From assembly GCA_902783005.1 (NCBI GenBank), contig CACZPI010000125.1:24335-88334 (forward strand): DNA of 64,000 nt, in the 5' to 3' direction. This stretch comes from an uncultured Ruminococcus sp. GTDB lineage: Bacteria > Bacillota > Clostridia > Oscillospirales > Ruminococcaceae. The notes below the pieces were generated by a model, which made no database searches, was not told the DNA's origin, and saw only the letters and a list, made by a program, of their open reading frames with translations. Both the position numbers and the translations under genes were made by a program. Of the stretch, positions 43,210 to 52,575 are shown piece by piece. Each line of letters opens with the position of its first letter. Within the stretch, counting starts at the first letter, position 1.

Positions 43210-43556
43210 GGGGAATGTTCCTTTCTTCTGCATAGTATCGTTTTGCATTTATTATTGTACCACAACCCCCATGTCGGATCGTGCCGAAGCAGGGGATCCT
43301 GAAAAATTTAAGGCTCCCGGCACACCGGGAACCGGAAATGTGAAAAATCGCACGCTGCAAAAACGGCTATATTCCGAGAGTATTGCAGCGTGTAAAAATA
43401 ATTTTGGTTTTTTCAGAAATTTTTGTGTGTTTTAAGTTTCTTTTAAGCCCTCAGCCCTATAATATAACTGTAATCAGACAACAGCACTCGACCCGATCAA
43501 ATCCAGTACGAAAGGAGCGGTGGATACACGGGGGTACGGCCTCCGGTATCGGACAT
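43210..43556. other. Divergent control region, spoIIA / VTC operon
   Basis: About 350 nt between divergent operons. It holds a 10-bp inverted repeat (CACGCTGCAA 43351-43360, TTGCAGCGTG 43383-43392), two TTTTAAG direct repeats 11 bp apart (43430-43436, 43441-43447) and a TATAAT at 43458-43463 for the VTC operon. AAAGGAG at ~43511 lies too far from the chosen ATG to serve it. Confidence 0.55.
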
Positions 43557-44411
43557 ATGGCAATCAGCACATTCATGCGCAAGGAAATCAAATTCATGCT
43601 CTCCATGGAGCAGTATGAGGCGCTTCTGACACAGGTTCACAAATACATGGATCCCGACAAGTTCTGCATCGGCGGCAAGGATTACGGCATCTACAATCTC
43701 TACTACGATACGCCCGATGATTACCTGATCCGCACCTCCCTCGAAAAGCCCAAGTACAAGGAGAAGCTCCGCCTGAGAAGCTACTTCTCGCCGGCATCTC
43801 CCTCCGACAAGGTCTTCCTCGAGATCAAGAAGAAGGTCAACGGCATCGTGACCAAGCGCCGCGTGACCATGACGCTTGAGGAATCCGATGCCTACCTGAT
43901 GAAGCGTCAGAAGCCGGTGGATCTCTCGAAATACCTCCAGAAGCAGATCTTCTCGGAGCTTGATGTATTCCTGAACACCTATCCGGTGATCCCCAAGCAG
44001 TACATCAGCTACCAGCGCAGCGCCTTCTTCGGCAAGGACGATCCGGATTTCCGGCTGACCTTCGACCGGCAGATCACGGAGCGCCGGTATGACCTCTCCC
44101 TCGGACTGCCCAGCTATGGCGCACAGATCATTGCACCGAACCAGAGACTGATGGAGGTCAAGATCGCAGGCGCCATGCCGCTGTGGCTCTCGCAGGCACT
44201 CTCGGAGCTGAAGATCTACAAGATCAGCTTCTCCAAGTACGGCACCGCTTACAAGCGCTATGTACGCAACAAGCTCTATCAGGAAGGACACTTCAGCAAG
44301 CCTGAGGAACAGGAAACCGCAGCCCCGGCGGTCAGAACCATGATCCGACAGACTGTCAATCACAACTGGGATGAAAGAAGAACTGCCTCCGGTATTCTGC
44401 TCCCGCGGTAA
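43557..44411 (+). CDS. VTC-domain (polyphosphate-polymerase-like) protein
   Basis: This 284-residue protein has the VTC/CYTH-like tunnel fold: FMRKEIKFML (Lys/Glu start), YNLYYDTPDDYLIRTSLEKPKYKEKLRLRSY (basic pocket residues), VFLEIKKKVNGIVTKRR, and LMEVKIAGAMP. The family makes inorganic polyphosphate from ATP in yeast VTC; bacterial members are annotated as polyphosphate polymerase domain proteins and often sit with DUF4956 and CotH-like or carbohydrate-binding genes, as here. I use ATG 43557 because homology starts there, though its ribosome site is weak. Confidence 0.85.
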   Translation: MAISTFMRKEIKFMLSMEQYEALLTQVHKYMDPDKFCIGGKDYGIYNLYYDTPDDYLIRTSLEKPKYKEKLRLRSYFSPASPSDKVFLEIKKKVNGIVTKRRVTMTLEESDAYLMKRQKPVDLSKYLQKQIFSELDVFLNTYPVIPKQYISYQRSAFFGKDDPDFRLTFDRQITERRYDLSLGLPSYGAQIIAPNQRLMEVKIAGAMPLWLSQALSELKIYKISFSKYGTAYKRYVRNKLYQEGHFSKPEEQETAAPAVRTMIRQTVNHNWDERRTASGILLPR

Positions 44412-44481
44412 GTGACACAACAAGCATTTTGGATACGTTTTTCACACCCAATTCACATGAATTCAGAAAGGAAGATTGATT

Positions 44482-45183
44482 ATGTTAGAATCTGTACTGC
44501 TCTCGAGTGACTCCGTTTACGGCACTGCCTCCACCGTGACCCTCGGCTCCTTCGTTGCCTGCCTGGCGGTCTCCCTTCTGCTTGGCTTCGGACTGAGCAT
44601 CGTCTACATGCTGACCCACAAAAAGGAAGGCTTTGCACAGAGCTACGCCGTTACCCTCATCATGCTGCCGCCCATCGTATGTGTGCTCCTGATGCTCATT
44701 AACTTCATCGGCGGCATTGCGATCGCCGGCATCTTCGGCCTGACCCGCTACCGTTCTGTTGCCGCAGATCCCAAGGACATCGGCTATGTCTTCATGGCAA
44801 TGGCAGTCGGCGTCGTGACCGGCATGGGCTACATCACCTACGCCATTATCTTCTTCGTCATCATGGCCGTTGTCCTCTATGTCCTCACTCTTGTCAACTA
44901 TGCAGCTCCCAAGGCATCCGACATGACCCTGAAGATCTCCGTTCCGGAAAATCTCAACTATGACGGCCTGTTCGACGCAGTCCTCAACAAGTACTGCCAG
45001 AGCTGGAAGCTCCGCAGAGTCAAGACCACAAACTTTGGCTCCATGTTCGACTGCATCTATGCCATCCAGCTCCCGAACAATGTCGAGCAGAAGAAGATGA
45101 TCGACGAACTGCGCACCCTCAACGGCAATATGACCATCACCCTGACCCTCTTCAAGTACGACGACAAGATCTACGAGAAGTGA
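44482..45183 (+). CDS. DUF4956 membrane protein
   Basis: This 233-residue protein has about four membrane segments in the first ~140 residues, with FGLTRYRSVAADPKDIGYVFMAMAVGVVTGMG as the conserved DUF4956 core, followed by a cytoplasmic alpha/beta domain. It is the standard partner of bacterial VTC-domain proteins; its role is not known (possibly polyphosphate transfer across the membrane, inference). AAAGGAAG precedes ATG 44482. Confidence 0.87.
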   Translation: MLESVLLSSDSVYGTASTVTLGSFVACLAVSLLLGFGLSIVYMLTHKKEGFAQSYAVTLIMLPPIVCVLLMLINFIGGIAIAGIFGLTRYRSVAADPKDIGYVFMAMAVGVVTGMGYITYAIIFFVIMAVVLYVLTLVNYAAPKASDMTLKISVPENLNYDGLFDAVLNKYCQSWKLRRVKTTNFGSMFDCIYAIQLPNNVEQKKMIDELRTLNGNMTITLTLFKYDDKIYEK

Positions 45184-45269
45184 TCCGATCGTGTCTTTTC
45201 CGATCCAACCAGAACGCCGGGCGGCATCCGTCCGGCAGTTCGCATACCTGTATGAATGGAGGAATACCC

Positions 45270-46628
45270 ATGAAACAGCTCAGATCCGTCCTCTGCCTGC
45301 TGCTTGCCGCTGCTATGATGCTTCCGGCCGGATGCGGCAAAAAGGATGAGGCCACCGCTTCCCAGGAGACGACGGCCGCCGCGCAGACCGCGGAGGATGC
45401 CGAAGAGGAAGATGACGATGATGACGACGATGCGCCCATCAAGGATGTCAAGGTGAAATCTGCCTCGAAGTCAGACGCAAAATCCGAAACCACGGAATCT
45501 GCCCCGTCCACAACGGCTGCAAGCACCTCGACCACCGCAAAGGCTGCCTCCACGACGGCCGCCACGGCGAAATCTGCCGGCAATGCAGCTTCCGGCGGCA
45601 ATGCGGCAGCCGCCGAAGCCCCGGCCGCAACAGAGGCCGCAACAGAAGCCGCGGCAGAAGCCCCCACCGAAGCCCTGACAGATCCGGCTCCCGAGGAGAC
45701 GGAGGCAGGGGAGGAGCAGAATGTTGTCTCCGGCATCATTGATCTCGGCTCCGGCGCCTTTGAAGGCGAGGGCATCACGATCAACGGCGGCACCGTCCTG
45801 ATCACCGGCGGCGGCACCTACATTCTCTCCGGCGCCCGCACGGGCAATGTGGAGATCAACACCACCGAAAAGGTCAAGCTCAAGCTCAACGGCGTGGACA
45901 TCACGAATCCCGACGGCCCCGCCCTGCTTGTCAGCGATGCCAAGAAGGTCACCCTGACACTCATCGAAGGAACGTACAATGCCCTGAATTCCGGCGGCAG
46001 CATGCACGACGGTACGATCACCTCCAACGATACCCTTGAGATCAAGGGTGCCGGCACGCTCAATGTCACCAGCAATGAAGTCCACGGCATTTCCTCGGAT
46101 GACGACATTGTCATCAAGAACGGCGATATTACCGTAAATGCCGCAAAATCCGCATTGATCGCCAACGATGACATCACCGTCAGCGGCGGCACGATCCATG
46201 CGACCGGTGCCACCAACGGCATCAAGTCCAAGGGTACCATGACGATCTCCGGCGGTGCGGTCTATGCCTTCGGCGGCCCGAAGGAGACCAAGAGCGCCCT
46301 CTTCTGCGGCAGCGTATTCACGCTGACCGGCGGCTATGTCTATGCCGTTGGCTGCGGTGCCTCGGAGCCGGATCCCTCCCTTTCGACCCAGCATGCGATC
46401 TGCGTGAAGTACACCCCCTCGCTGGATGCCGGATCCACGGTATCGCTGGTGGTCAACGGCATGGAATTCCTGCGTGAAACCTCGCCGTATGCGTGCAATA
46501 CCGTCTTTTTGTCCACCCCGGACATTGTAGACGGCATGGCCTATGATGTCTACGCAAACGATGTGAAATACGGAGAAACCAACTATACAGCCGGAATCAG
46601 CTCCACCGCCGTGGTATCTGCCGAATAG
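45270..46628 (+). CDS. Lipoprotein with carbohydrate-binding (DUF4353-like) domain
   Basis: This 452-residue protein has a lipobox (LPAGC), an acidic stretch (seven Asp in a row near residue 50), a long Ala/Thr/Glu linker (~60-155) and a beta-helix-like region (~160-440) of repeated ITINGGTVLITGGGTYILSG-type turns. This matches carbohydrate-binding domain-containing (DUF4353) proteins. It completes a VTC-DUF4956 cluster and is probably surface exposed. A terminator follows at 46674. The ligand is unknown. Confidence 0.82.
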   Translation: MKQLRSVLCLLLAAAMMLPAGCGKKDEATASQETTAAAQTAEDAEEEDDDDDDDAPIKDVKVKSASKSDAKSETTESAPSTTAASTSTTAKAASTTAATAKSAGNAASGGNAAAAEAPAATEAATEAAAEAPTEALTDPAPEETEAGEEQNVVSGIIDLGSGAFEGEGITINGGTVLITGGGTYILSGARTGNVEINTTEKVKLKLNGVDITNPDGPALLVSDAKKVTLTLIEGTYNALNSGGSMHDGTITSNDTLEIKGAGTLNVTSNEVHGISSDDDIVIKNGDITVNAAKSALIANDDITVSGGTIHATGATNGIKSKGTMTISGGAVYAFGGPKETKSALFCGSVFTLTGGYVYAVGCGASEPDPSLSTQHAICVKYTPSLDAGSTVSLVVNGMEFLRETSPYACNTVFLSTPDIVDGMAYDVYANDVKYGETNYTAGISSTAVVSAE

Positions 46629-46673
46629 TTCGTGAACATATTGTAAAGGCGGGCAATTCCAGAAAGAGGATAA

Positions 46674-46717
46674 CGCGCAGCACACTGCCGAAGAAAAGGC
46701 GGGTGCTGCGTGTTTTT
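46674..46717 (+). terminator. Terminator of the VTC operon
   Basis: CGCAGCAC (46676-46683) pairs with GTGCTGCG (46703-46710), followed by a run of T. Confidence 0.85.
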
Positions 46718-46944
46718 GTTTTTGAGGGCAAATCTGATAGCCAGACAATCATGATTTTACCACAGTCTATAAATGTATAAAATATGAATTGAAAACAGAA
46801 AATCCTGATATACATAAAAATTCATAGATTCCTGACCTGAATCAAACATTTTTGAGAAAAAATGAAGATTTGAGAATATAAAAAGATAGCTTCGGATATA
46901 AAAGAATATTGTTTTGTGATGCGAAATCGAGTAAAATATTGAAA

Positions 46945-47305
46945 ACAGCACATACAAGCGCCGGATAGAGGCGCGGGAAACTTCCCCTCTCAATTGTTTC
47001 CCAAAGCCTGGTGACTTGCAGTTGTTGTTTTATACAGACGTGAAGATCAGGTTTCTGGCTTTAGCGCAGTGGGAGTCCGGGGCAACCCGAACAATTTGCT
47101 TATCTTGCATTTCGATTCAGTTTTATATAAGCAATCCCAGTCAGAGATCCGGTTTTGACGCTGCCGAAATGCGCCAGCTTTCAGTGCAGATGGGTATAAT
47201 AAAAATAATAAAACAATCTATTTTATTAACCCAGAATAAGCTGTGCATTTTTTACCTTCCTCTTTATGAAAACATCCGGTGGAATTTGGCCCCCGGGTGT
47301 TTTTC
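46945..47305 (+). ncRNA. Possible structured non-coding RNA (unassigned)
   Basis: A TAAAAT at 46932-46937 could serve as a -10. Downstream, complementary pairs nest: AATTGTT (46992-46998) with AACAATT (47090-47096), AAAGCC (47003-47008) with GGCTTT (47057-47062), and a local CGGG-GCAA-CCCG hairpin near 47079-47090. A terminator-like AACATCCGG/CCGGGTGTT stem (47271-47301) with T-run closes the stretch. I checked it by eye against RNase P RNA, tmRNA, SRP RNA and common riboswitch signatures and found no match; a 6S-like role is possible but unsupported. Confidence 0.4.
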
Positions 47306-47395
47306 GTTTTTTCCGGATTTTGATTTTCGGTCTGCGCAAATTTTTTGTAACGATCCCGCCGGTACCGGCTCTTATGGATAGAAGGAGGTGAGACT

Positions 47396-47875
47396 GTGGA
47401 GGATTTTGAAAAGCTGTACCTGTCCTATTATCCGGAGGTATACCGCTATCTGCTGCGGCTGTGCGGGGATGCGGGGCTGGCCGAGGAGATCACGCAGGAA
47501 GCATTTTTCCGGGCGCTCCGGTCGCTGGATTCCTACCGCGGCGAATGCCGGTTTTCGGTCTGGGTCTGCCAGATCGCCAAGCATACCCTGTACAGGGAGC
47601 TGAAACGGCAGAAACGCGAGATCCTTCCCGACAGTCTCCCGGAGGCGCCTGATCCGGCTTCGGATGTGGAGGGGCAGATCACTGACCGGAATACCGCAGC
47701 CGTGATCCGTGAGCGCATGGAAGCCCTTCCGGAGCCGTATCGGAGCGTATTCCGGATGCGGATTCTGGAGGAGCAGCCGTTTTCGGCCATTGCACAGCAG
47801 TTCGGAAAAACAGAGAGCTGGGCGCGTGTGACCTATCACCGTGCCAGGCTCAGAATACAGGAGGGATTGGTATGA
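47396..47875 (+). CDS. ECF-type RNA polymerase sigma factor
   Basis: This 159-residue protein has sigma region 2 (YPEVYRYLLRLCGDAGLAEEITQEAFFRALRSLDSYRGEC..FSVWVCQIAKHTLYRELKR) and region 4 (LPEPYRSVFRMRILEEQPFSAIAQQFGKTESWARVTYHRAR). It starts with GTG 47396, directed by GAAGGAGGTG 6 nt upstream. It is translationally coupled (ATGA) to the membrane anti-sigma gene, so it probably responds to an envelope signal. Confidence 0.93.
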   Translation: MEDFEKLYLSYYPEVYRYLLRLCGDAGLAEEITQEAFFRALRSLDSYRGECRFSVWVCQIAKHTLYRELKRQKREILPDSLPEAPDPASDVEGQITDRNTAAVIRERMEALPEPYRSVFRMRILEEQPFSAIAQQFGKTESWARVTYHRARLRIQEGLV

Positions 47876-48714
47876 AATATCCGTGCGGACTCATCCGCGA
47901 TCTGCTGCCGCTGTATCATGACGGCATTGCAGCGCCGGAAAGCCGGGAGGCAGTCGAAGCACACATGCAGGAATGCGAGGCGTGCAGGGCAGAATACGAC
48001 AAGCTGCGCGGCGGGGACTATCTGGAGCACTACATGTATGATGCGGCATTGAACAAACAAGCGGTGGAATCCTATCAGGGCGTGAAGAAGAAGGAAAAGC
48101 GAAGGGTCATCACGATCATTGTGATCGCTGTGGCGGCGGCAGTCATTGCAACGGCGCTCCCGCTGGTGCTTGTCATGGTGCTGATGATGGGCTCTGTTGC
48201 CTCTGCAAAGGTCGAAGTGCATGATGACATTGCGGAATATCAACACTTTATCGGTGCGTCCGCGGAAGAGAAATACCGGAATAAATGGGGCATGGACGAG
48301 AGCATTTTCCCGGCGGCGATCACCCCGGAAATGGATGTGCAGGACTTCCGGATGGTGTACTATAACCCATGGGATGCGCAGTATCTTGCGTATCTGACGG
48401 TGAAGTATGACGATGCGGCTTATGCGGCGGAAAGGGTGCGTCTGGAAGCATATCCGTCAACGGACTATATCGGGTATTACAGCGTGCAGGAGGAGACGAC
48501 CTATGAGCTGCTGGCGGTGTATGCGGATGCCTATCAGGGCTTTGTGTACGCGCTGACGGACGGGGAAGGCACGATCATCTATGCCGAGCAGATCTTCTGC
48601 AATTACCAGATGGATCTGGATTATACACAGTATATGGATCCGGACTATTTCCTGGACGGCTTTGATGCGCAGACGGACAATCCCTACCAGAAAGAACAGA
48701 TGGGAGAACGCTGA
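47872..48714 (+). CDS. Membrane anti-sigma factor with zf-HC2 domain
   Basis: This 280-residue protein has an N-terminal zinc-binding HC2 motif (HMQECEACRAEY, HxxxCxxC), one membrane segment (~80-107) and an extracytoplasmic domain of ~170 residues of unknown fold. It overlaps the sigma gene by 4 nt. By family it holds the sigma factor until a signal arrives. The external domain is not one I recognise, so the stimulus is unknown. Confidence 0.87.
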   Translation: MKYPCGLIRDLLPLYHDGIAAPESREAVEAHMQECEACRAEYDKLRGGDYLEHYMYDAALNKQAVESYQGVKKKEKRRVITIIVIAVAAAVIATALPLVLVMVLMMGSVASAKVEVHDDIAEYQHFIGASAEEKYRNKWGMDESIFPAAITPEMDVQDFRMVYYNPWDAQYLAYLTVKYDDAAYAAERVRLEAYPSTDYIGYYSVQEETTYELLAVYADAYQGFVYALTDGEGTIIYAEQIFCNYQMDLDYTQYMDPDYFLDGFDAQTDNPYQKEQMGER

Positions 48715-48731
48715 TACTCTTGACACTTTTC

Positions 48732-48857
48732 AGGGGGTGTGGGGGCGCAGCCCCCACACCTTAACCCCCTCCCCGCGTGCGGGGAGGGGGCAGGGGAGGG
48801 GCGGATCCACAGTACGCCCTTCCCAAAACAGGCTTTTTGACAAACCCGGACGGGAGA
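48732..48857 (-). repeat. Dispersed ~75-bp repeat, copy B, plus adjoining long hairpin
   Basis: Read on the minus strand from ~48846 the segment matches the copy at 12547-12617: TTGTCAAAAAGCC, TGTTTTGGGAAGG, GTACTGT, CCGCCCCTCCCC, then a GC-rich hairpin (CCCCTCCCCGCACGCGGGGAGGGG). It is extended by a 12-nt CCCCT-rich duplication. Next to it at 48736-48760 lies a strong GGTGTGGGGGC-GCA-GCCCCCACACC hairpin. The gap 48715-49022 also holds the promoter of the next gene and nothing else. Confidence 0.72.
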
Positions 48858-48924
48858 GCATGGATGCTCTCCCAAACTTTTTGCTATTCAGAAAATAATT
48901 TGCAAGAAAAATTATTAAAAACAC

Positions 48925-48953
48925 TTGACAAGTTTGAAAGAATGTGCTATACT
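48925..48953 (+). promoter_or_regulatory. Promoter of the RHH-clpB unit
   Basis: TTGACA (48925-48930) and TATACT (48948-48953) with a 17-nt spacer. Confidence 0.87.
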
Positions 48954-49022
48954 AAACTTGTAAGGAAAAACTGATAATCCGAACTGCAAATTATAGAAAA
49001 TCAGAAAAGAAGGTGACCCGGC

Positions 49023-49670
49023 ATGAAGAAAAGCATTTACAGCCTTGTCCTTGCAGACGATGTGGTGGCGGCAGTGGATCAGATGGCGTATGAGCTGCAT
49101 ACCAGCCGCTCGAATCTCATCAATCAGATTCTTGCAGAACGCCTGTCCTGCGTCACACCGGAAATGCGGATGCAGCAGGTCTTCTCCGCTATGGAGCAGC
49201 TTGCCCAGCAGTTCCGCATCCTGGAGCAGACCTCCGCGCATGCGCTTTCCCTGCAAAGCCGGCTGGATTATAAATACAAGCCTACCGTACAGTACGTCGT
49301 GGAGCTTTACCGCACGCCGCATGACGGCGAGGACGGACGGCTCCGGGTACAGCTGAGGACGCAGAATCAGATGCTTCTGTCAGCGCTTGACGGCTTCTTC
49401 CGGCTCTGGATGGCGCTGGAGGAACGCTATGTGCCGGATGCAGCCGGGACGGTCTACCGGATCTCTCCGGGCAGGCTGGAGCGCTCCATCCGCAATCCCG
49501 GGCTGGATGAAGCCCGTCTCGGAAAACGCATCGGCAGCTATGTCCAGAGCTTCGACCGCTATCTGAAGGCGTGGTTCAGCGGCATTGCAGTCCGCTCCGC
49601 ACAGGAGACGGCCGCAGCACTGGAGCAGTCCTTTGCTGCGGATGTGAGGCATCACAGCAGCGGTATATAG
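49023..49670 (+). CDS. Ribbon-helix-helix-like protein upstream of clpB
   Basis: This 215-residue protein starts MKKSIYSLVLADDVVAAVDQMAYELHTSRSNLINQILAERL, a good CopG/MetJ-type ribbon-helix-helix motif (strand, helix, SRSNLINQIL turn). The remaining ~165 residues are helical and unassigned. It could be a DNA-binding regulator of its own operon. AAGAAGGTGA precedes ATG 49023. The gene ends 50 nt before clpB with no terminator. Confidence 0.68.
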   Translation: MKKSIYSLVLADDVVAAVDQMAYELHTSRSNLINQILAERLSCVTPEMRMQQVFSAMEQLAQQFRILEQTSAHALSLQSRLDYKYKPTVQYVVELYRTPHDGEDGRLRVQLRTQNQMLLSALDGFFRLWMALEERYVPDAAGTVYRISPGRLERSIRNPGLDEARLGKRIGSYVQSFDRYLKAWFSGIAVRSAQETAAALEQSFAADVRHHSSGI

Positions 49671-49720
49671 TGAGAAGCATTCCGCATTACCAATTGAAAC
49701 AGATCAAGGAGGCATGAATC

Positions 49721-52303
49721 ATGAATGCACAGAAGCTGACACAGAAATCCAATGAAGCCCTGCAAAGCGCCCAGAGCATAGCGCTTGCAGCCAATAGCAT
49801 GCAGATCGAACAGATCCATCTGCTGCAGGCACTTCTGCAGCAGGAAGGCGGACTGATCCCGCAGCTCTTTGCCAAGCTCGGCACAGATGTGGATGCCCTC
49901 CGGCGTTCACTCCAGACGGCCATTGACAGCGCTCCCGCTGTGACCGGATCGGGGAGACAGCCGGGCATGGTCTATATTTCGCATGATGTGGACAATGCCC
50001 TGAATCAGGCAGAATCCCAGGCGGCACAGATGAAGGACGAATTCGTCTCTGTCGAGCACATTGCCCTCGGCCTGCTGACGGTTCCGGATGCATCCCTGCA
50101 GAAGATCCTGCGGCAGTTCGGAATTGACAAGGATGCGTTTCTGCGTACCCTTGCCCAGATCCGCGGCAGCGCCAGAGTTACCAGCGACAATCCGGAGGAG
50201 ACCTACGATGCCCTCGGCAAGTACGGCTCGGATCTGACCGAGATGGCCAGACAGAACAAGCTCGATCCGGTCATCGGCCGTGATGCGGAGATCCGCAATA
50301 CCATCCGCATCCTCTCGCGCAAATCCAAAAACAACCCTGTCCTGATCGGTGAGCCTGGCGTCGGCAAGACTGCCATCGCTGAGGGGCTTGCACAGAGAAT
50401 TGTCCGCGGGGATGTGCCGGACGGCTTGAAAGACCGCACGATCTTTTCGCTGGATCTCGGTTCGCTGATCGCAGGCGCCAAGTACCGCGGCGAATTTGAG
50501 GAGCGTCTGAAGGCAGTTCTTGCAGAGATCAAAAAGAGCGACGGCCGCATCATTCTCTTTATTGATGAGCTGCATACCATTGTCGGCGCGGGCAAGACCG
50601 ACGGCGCAATGGATGCCGGCAATCTGCTCAAGCCGATGCTGGCCAGAGGCGAGCTGCACTGTATCGGTGCAACAACTCTGAATGAATACCGCCAGTATAT
50701 CGAAAAGGATCAGGCATTGGAACGCCGGTTCCAGCCGGTCATGGTCGATGAACCGACCGTGGAGGACACGGTATCCATCCTGCGCGGCCTGAAGGAACGC
50801 TATGAGGTCTACCACGGTGTCAAGATCCATGACAATGCGCTGATCGCGGCGGCAACGCTGTCCGACCGGTATATCTCTGACCGGTTCCTGCCGGATAAGG
50901 CGATCGACCTGGTAGATGAGGCGTGTGCGGTGATCCGCACGGAAATGGATTCGATGCCGCAGGAGCTGGATGATATTTCCCGCCAGATGATCCGTCTGGA
51001 GATCGAGGAAACGGCATTGAAAAAGGAAAGCGACCAGATTTCGCAGGAGCATCTGGCGGAGACACAGAAGGAGCTTGCAGAGCTGCGTGACCGCTTTGCG
51101 GCAATGAAGGCACAGTGGGAGAATGAGCGCGACTCCATCGGCAAGGTGCAGAAGATCCGTGAGGAGCTTGAGCAGGCGAATGCCGAACTGGAAAAAGTGG
51201 AGCGCGAGTACAATCTGAACCGCGCAGCAGAGCTGAAGTACGGTATTATTCCGGAACTGAACAAGCGGCTGGAAGCCGCCGGCGGCGGAGATGCCCCGAC
51301 CATTCTGCGCAGTGAGGTCACGGCAGAGGAGATCGCGAAGATCGTCGGCAGATGGACGGGAATCCCCGTGTCGAAGCTGATGGAGGGCGAGCGCGAGAAG
51401 CTGCTGCGTCTGGGAGACATTCTGCATGAACGTGTCATCGGCCAGGATGAAGCGGTGCAGAAGGTGAGTGAAGCGATCCTGCGGTCGCGTGCGGGCATTC
51501 AGGATCCGGACAGACCGATCGGCTCCTTCCTGTTCCTCGGCCCGACCGGCGTCGGCAAGACGGAGCTGGCCAAGGCGCTGGCGCAGGCACTCTTTGATGA
51601 TGAGAGCAATATGGTGCGCATCGACATGAGTGAATATATGGAGAAATTCAGCGTGAGCCGCCTGATCGGAGCGCCTCCCGGATATGTCGGCTATGAGGAG
51701 GGCGGACAGCTTACGGAGGCGGTGCGCAGGAAGCCCTATTCGGTCGTGCTGCTCGATGAGGTCGAGAAGGCGCATCCGGATGTATTCAATCTGCTGCTCC
51801 AGGTGCTCGATGACGGCAGGATCACGGATTCGCAGGGACGGACGGTGGATTTCAAGAATACCATCCTGATCCTGACCTCGAACCTCGGATCGCAGTTCAT
51901 TCTTGACAGTGTGAATGACTACGGCTGCATCACGGAGGGGGCACGCTCGAATGTGGATGCGCTGCTGCACCAGCAGTTCCGTCCGGAATTCCTCAACCGT
52001 CTCGATGAGATTGTGTTCTACAAGCCGCTGCAGCAGGAGGAGATTCTCTCGATCGTAGACCTGATGCTCGATGACCTGCGGCACCGTCTGGATGCTAAGC
52101 AGCTTCGTCTGGATGTCACCGATGAGGCAAAGCGTGCTGTCGTAGACAACAGCTATGACATCAGCTATGGTGCAAGACCGATCCGCCGCTACCTCCAGCA
52201 GCAGATCGAAACGCAGATCGCAAGATTCATCATCGGTCAGGATCCCGCACCGGGGACGACGATCACGGTGGATTATCAGAACGGGGCATTTACCCTGCAA
52301 TAA
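49721..52303 (+). CDS. clpB: Disaggregase ClpB
   Basis: This 860-residue protein has the Clp N-domain (~1-150), NBD1 with GEPGVGKT and [13 protein letters not shown], the long coiled-coil middle domain (~400-525), NBD2 with [14 protein letters not shown] and a C-terminal D2-small domain. It rescues aggregated proteins with DnaK. AAGGAGG precedes ATG 49721. No CIRCE or CtsR-like site was seen upstream, so control is likely through the preceding promoter. Confidence 0.97.
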   Translation: MNAQKLTQKSNEALQSAQSIALAANSMQIEQIHLLQALLQQEGGLIPQLFAKLGTDVDALRRSLQTAIDSAPAVTGSGRQPGMVYISHDVDNALNQAESQAAQMKDEFVSVEHIALGLLTVPDASLQKILRQFGIDKDAFLRTLAQIRGSARVTSDNPEETYDALGKYGSDLTEMARQNKLDPVIGRDAEIRNTIRILSRKSKNNPVLIGEPGVGKTAIAEGLAQRIVRGDVPDGLKDRTIFSLDLGSLIAGAKYRGEFEERLKAVLAEIKKSDGRIILFIDELHTIVGAGKTDGAMDAGNLLKPMLARGELHCIGATTLNEYRQYIEKDQALERRFQPVMVDEPTVEDTVSILRGLKERYEVYHGVKIHDNALIAAATLSDRYISDRFLPDKAIDLVDEACAVIRTEMDSMPQELDDISRQMIRLEIEETALKKESDQISQEHLAETQKELAELRDRFAAMKAQWENERDSIGKVQKIREELEQANAELEKVEREYNLNRAAELKYGIIPELNKRLEAAGGGDAPTILRSEVTAEEIAKIVGRWTGIPVSKLMEGEREKLLRLGDILHERVIGQDEAVQKVSEAILRSRAGIQDPDRPIGSFLFLGPTGVGKTELAKALAQALFDDESNMVRIDMSEYMEKFSVSRLIGAPPGYVGYEEGGQLTEAVRRKPYSVVLLDEVEKAHPDVFNLLLQVLDDGRITDSQGRTVDFKNTILILTSNLGSQFILDSVNDYGCITEGARSNVDALLHQQFRPEFLNRLDEIVFYKPLQQEEILSIVDLMLDDLRHRLDAKQLRLDVTDEAKRAVVDNSYDISYGARPIRRYLQQQIETQIARFIIGQDPAPGTTITVDYQNGAFTLQ

Positions 52304-52326
52304 GGGTATGCATGTCAATAGAAAGC

Positions 52327-52361
52327 AAGGACAGTCCGTTATTGCATGACGGGCTGTCCTT
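52327..52361 (+). terminator. Terminator of clpB
   Basis: AAGGACAG-T-CCGT pairs with ACGG-G-CTGTCCTT (52327-52361). It overlaps the end of the convergent XRE gene. Confidence 0.75.
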
Positions 52362-52575
52362 ATTTGTTGATCTCTTTTTTATCTGTTCTGCCGAGGAGGT
52401 AGTCCACGGAAACATCGTGGAAATCAGCGATTTTGATGAGGATCTCAGTGGGAATGTAGCGGGTTCCGGTTTCGTAGTGACTGTATGCACGCTGAGAACA
52501 ATGCAAATAATCTGCCATCTGTTGTTGGGTAAGATCTTTGTCCTCACGCAGGTTTCTGATTCGTATATATTGCAT
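52360..52575 (-). CDS. XRE-family (Cro/CI) DNA-binding protein
   Basis: This 71-residue protein is a single helix-turn-helix domain (IRNLREDKDLTQQQMADYLHCSQRAYSHYETGTRYIP) with the typical tail LLGRTDKK. It is a likely repressor. GGAGGGG precedes ATG 52575. It is divergent from the zinc-ribbon-Ltp gene across a ~124-nt gap and may regulate it. Confidence 0.88.
   Translation of the reverse strand: MQYIRIRNLREDKDLTQQQMADYLHCSQRAYSHYETGTRYIPTEILIKIADFHDVSVDYLLGRTDKKEINK

Larger units (their letters stand above)
46629..47395. other. 767-nt AT-rich gap with an RNA-like segment
   Basis: Beyond the VTC terminator the stretch 46740-46940 is very AT-rich and codes for nothing I recognise. 46940-47305 contains paired segments described separately. 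No protein-coding frame has a ribosome site. Confidence 0.6.

Noticed and set aside
43383-43556. TTG-initiated N-terminal extension of the VTC protein
   Set aside because: The extension is not like VTC proteins and runs through promoter-like and inverted-repeat sequence.
47016-47381. Possible 121-residue gene upstream of the ECF sigma factor
   Set aside because: No ribosome site, atypical composition and overlap with inverted repeats; RNA structure is the better reading.
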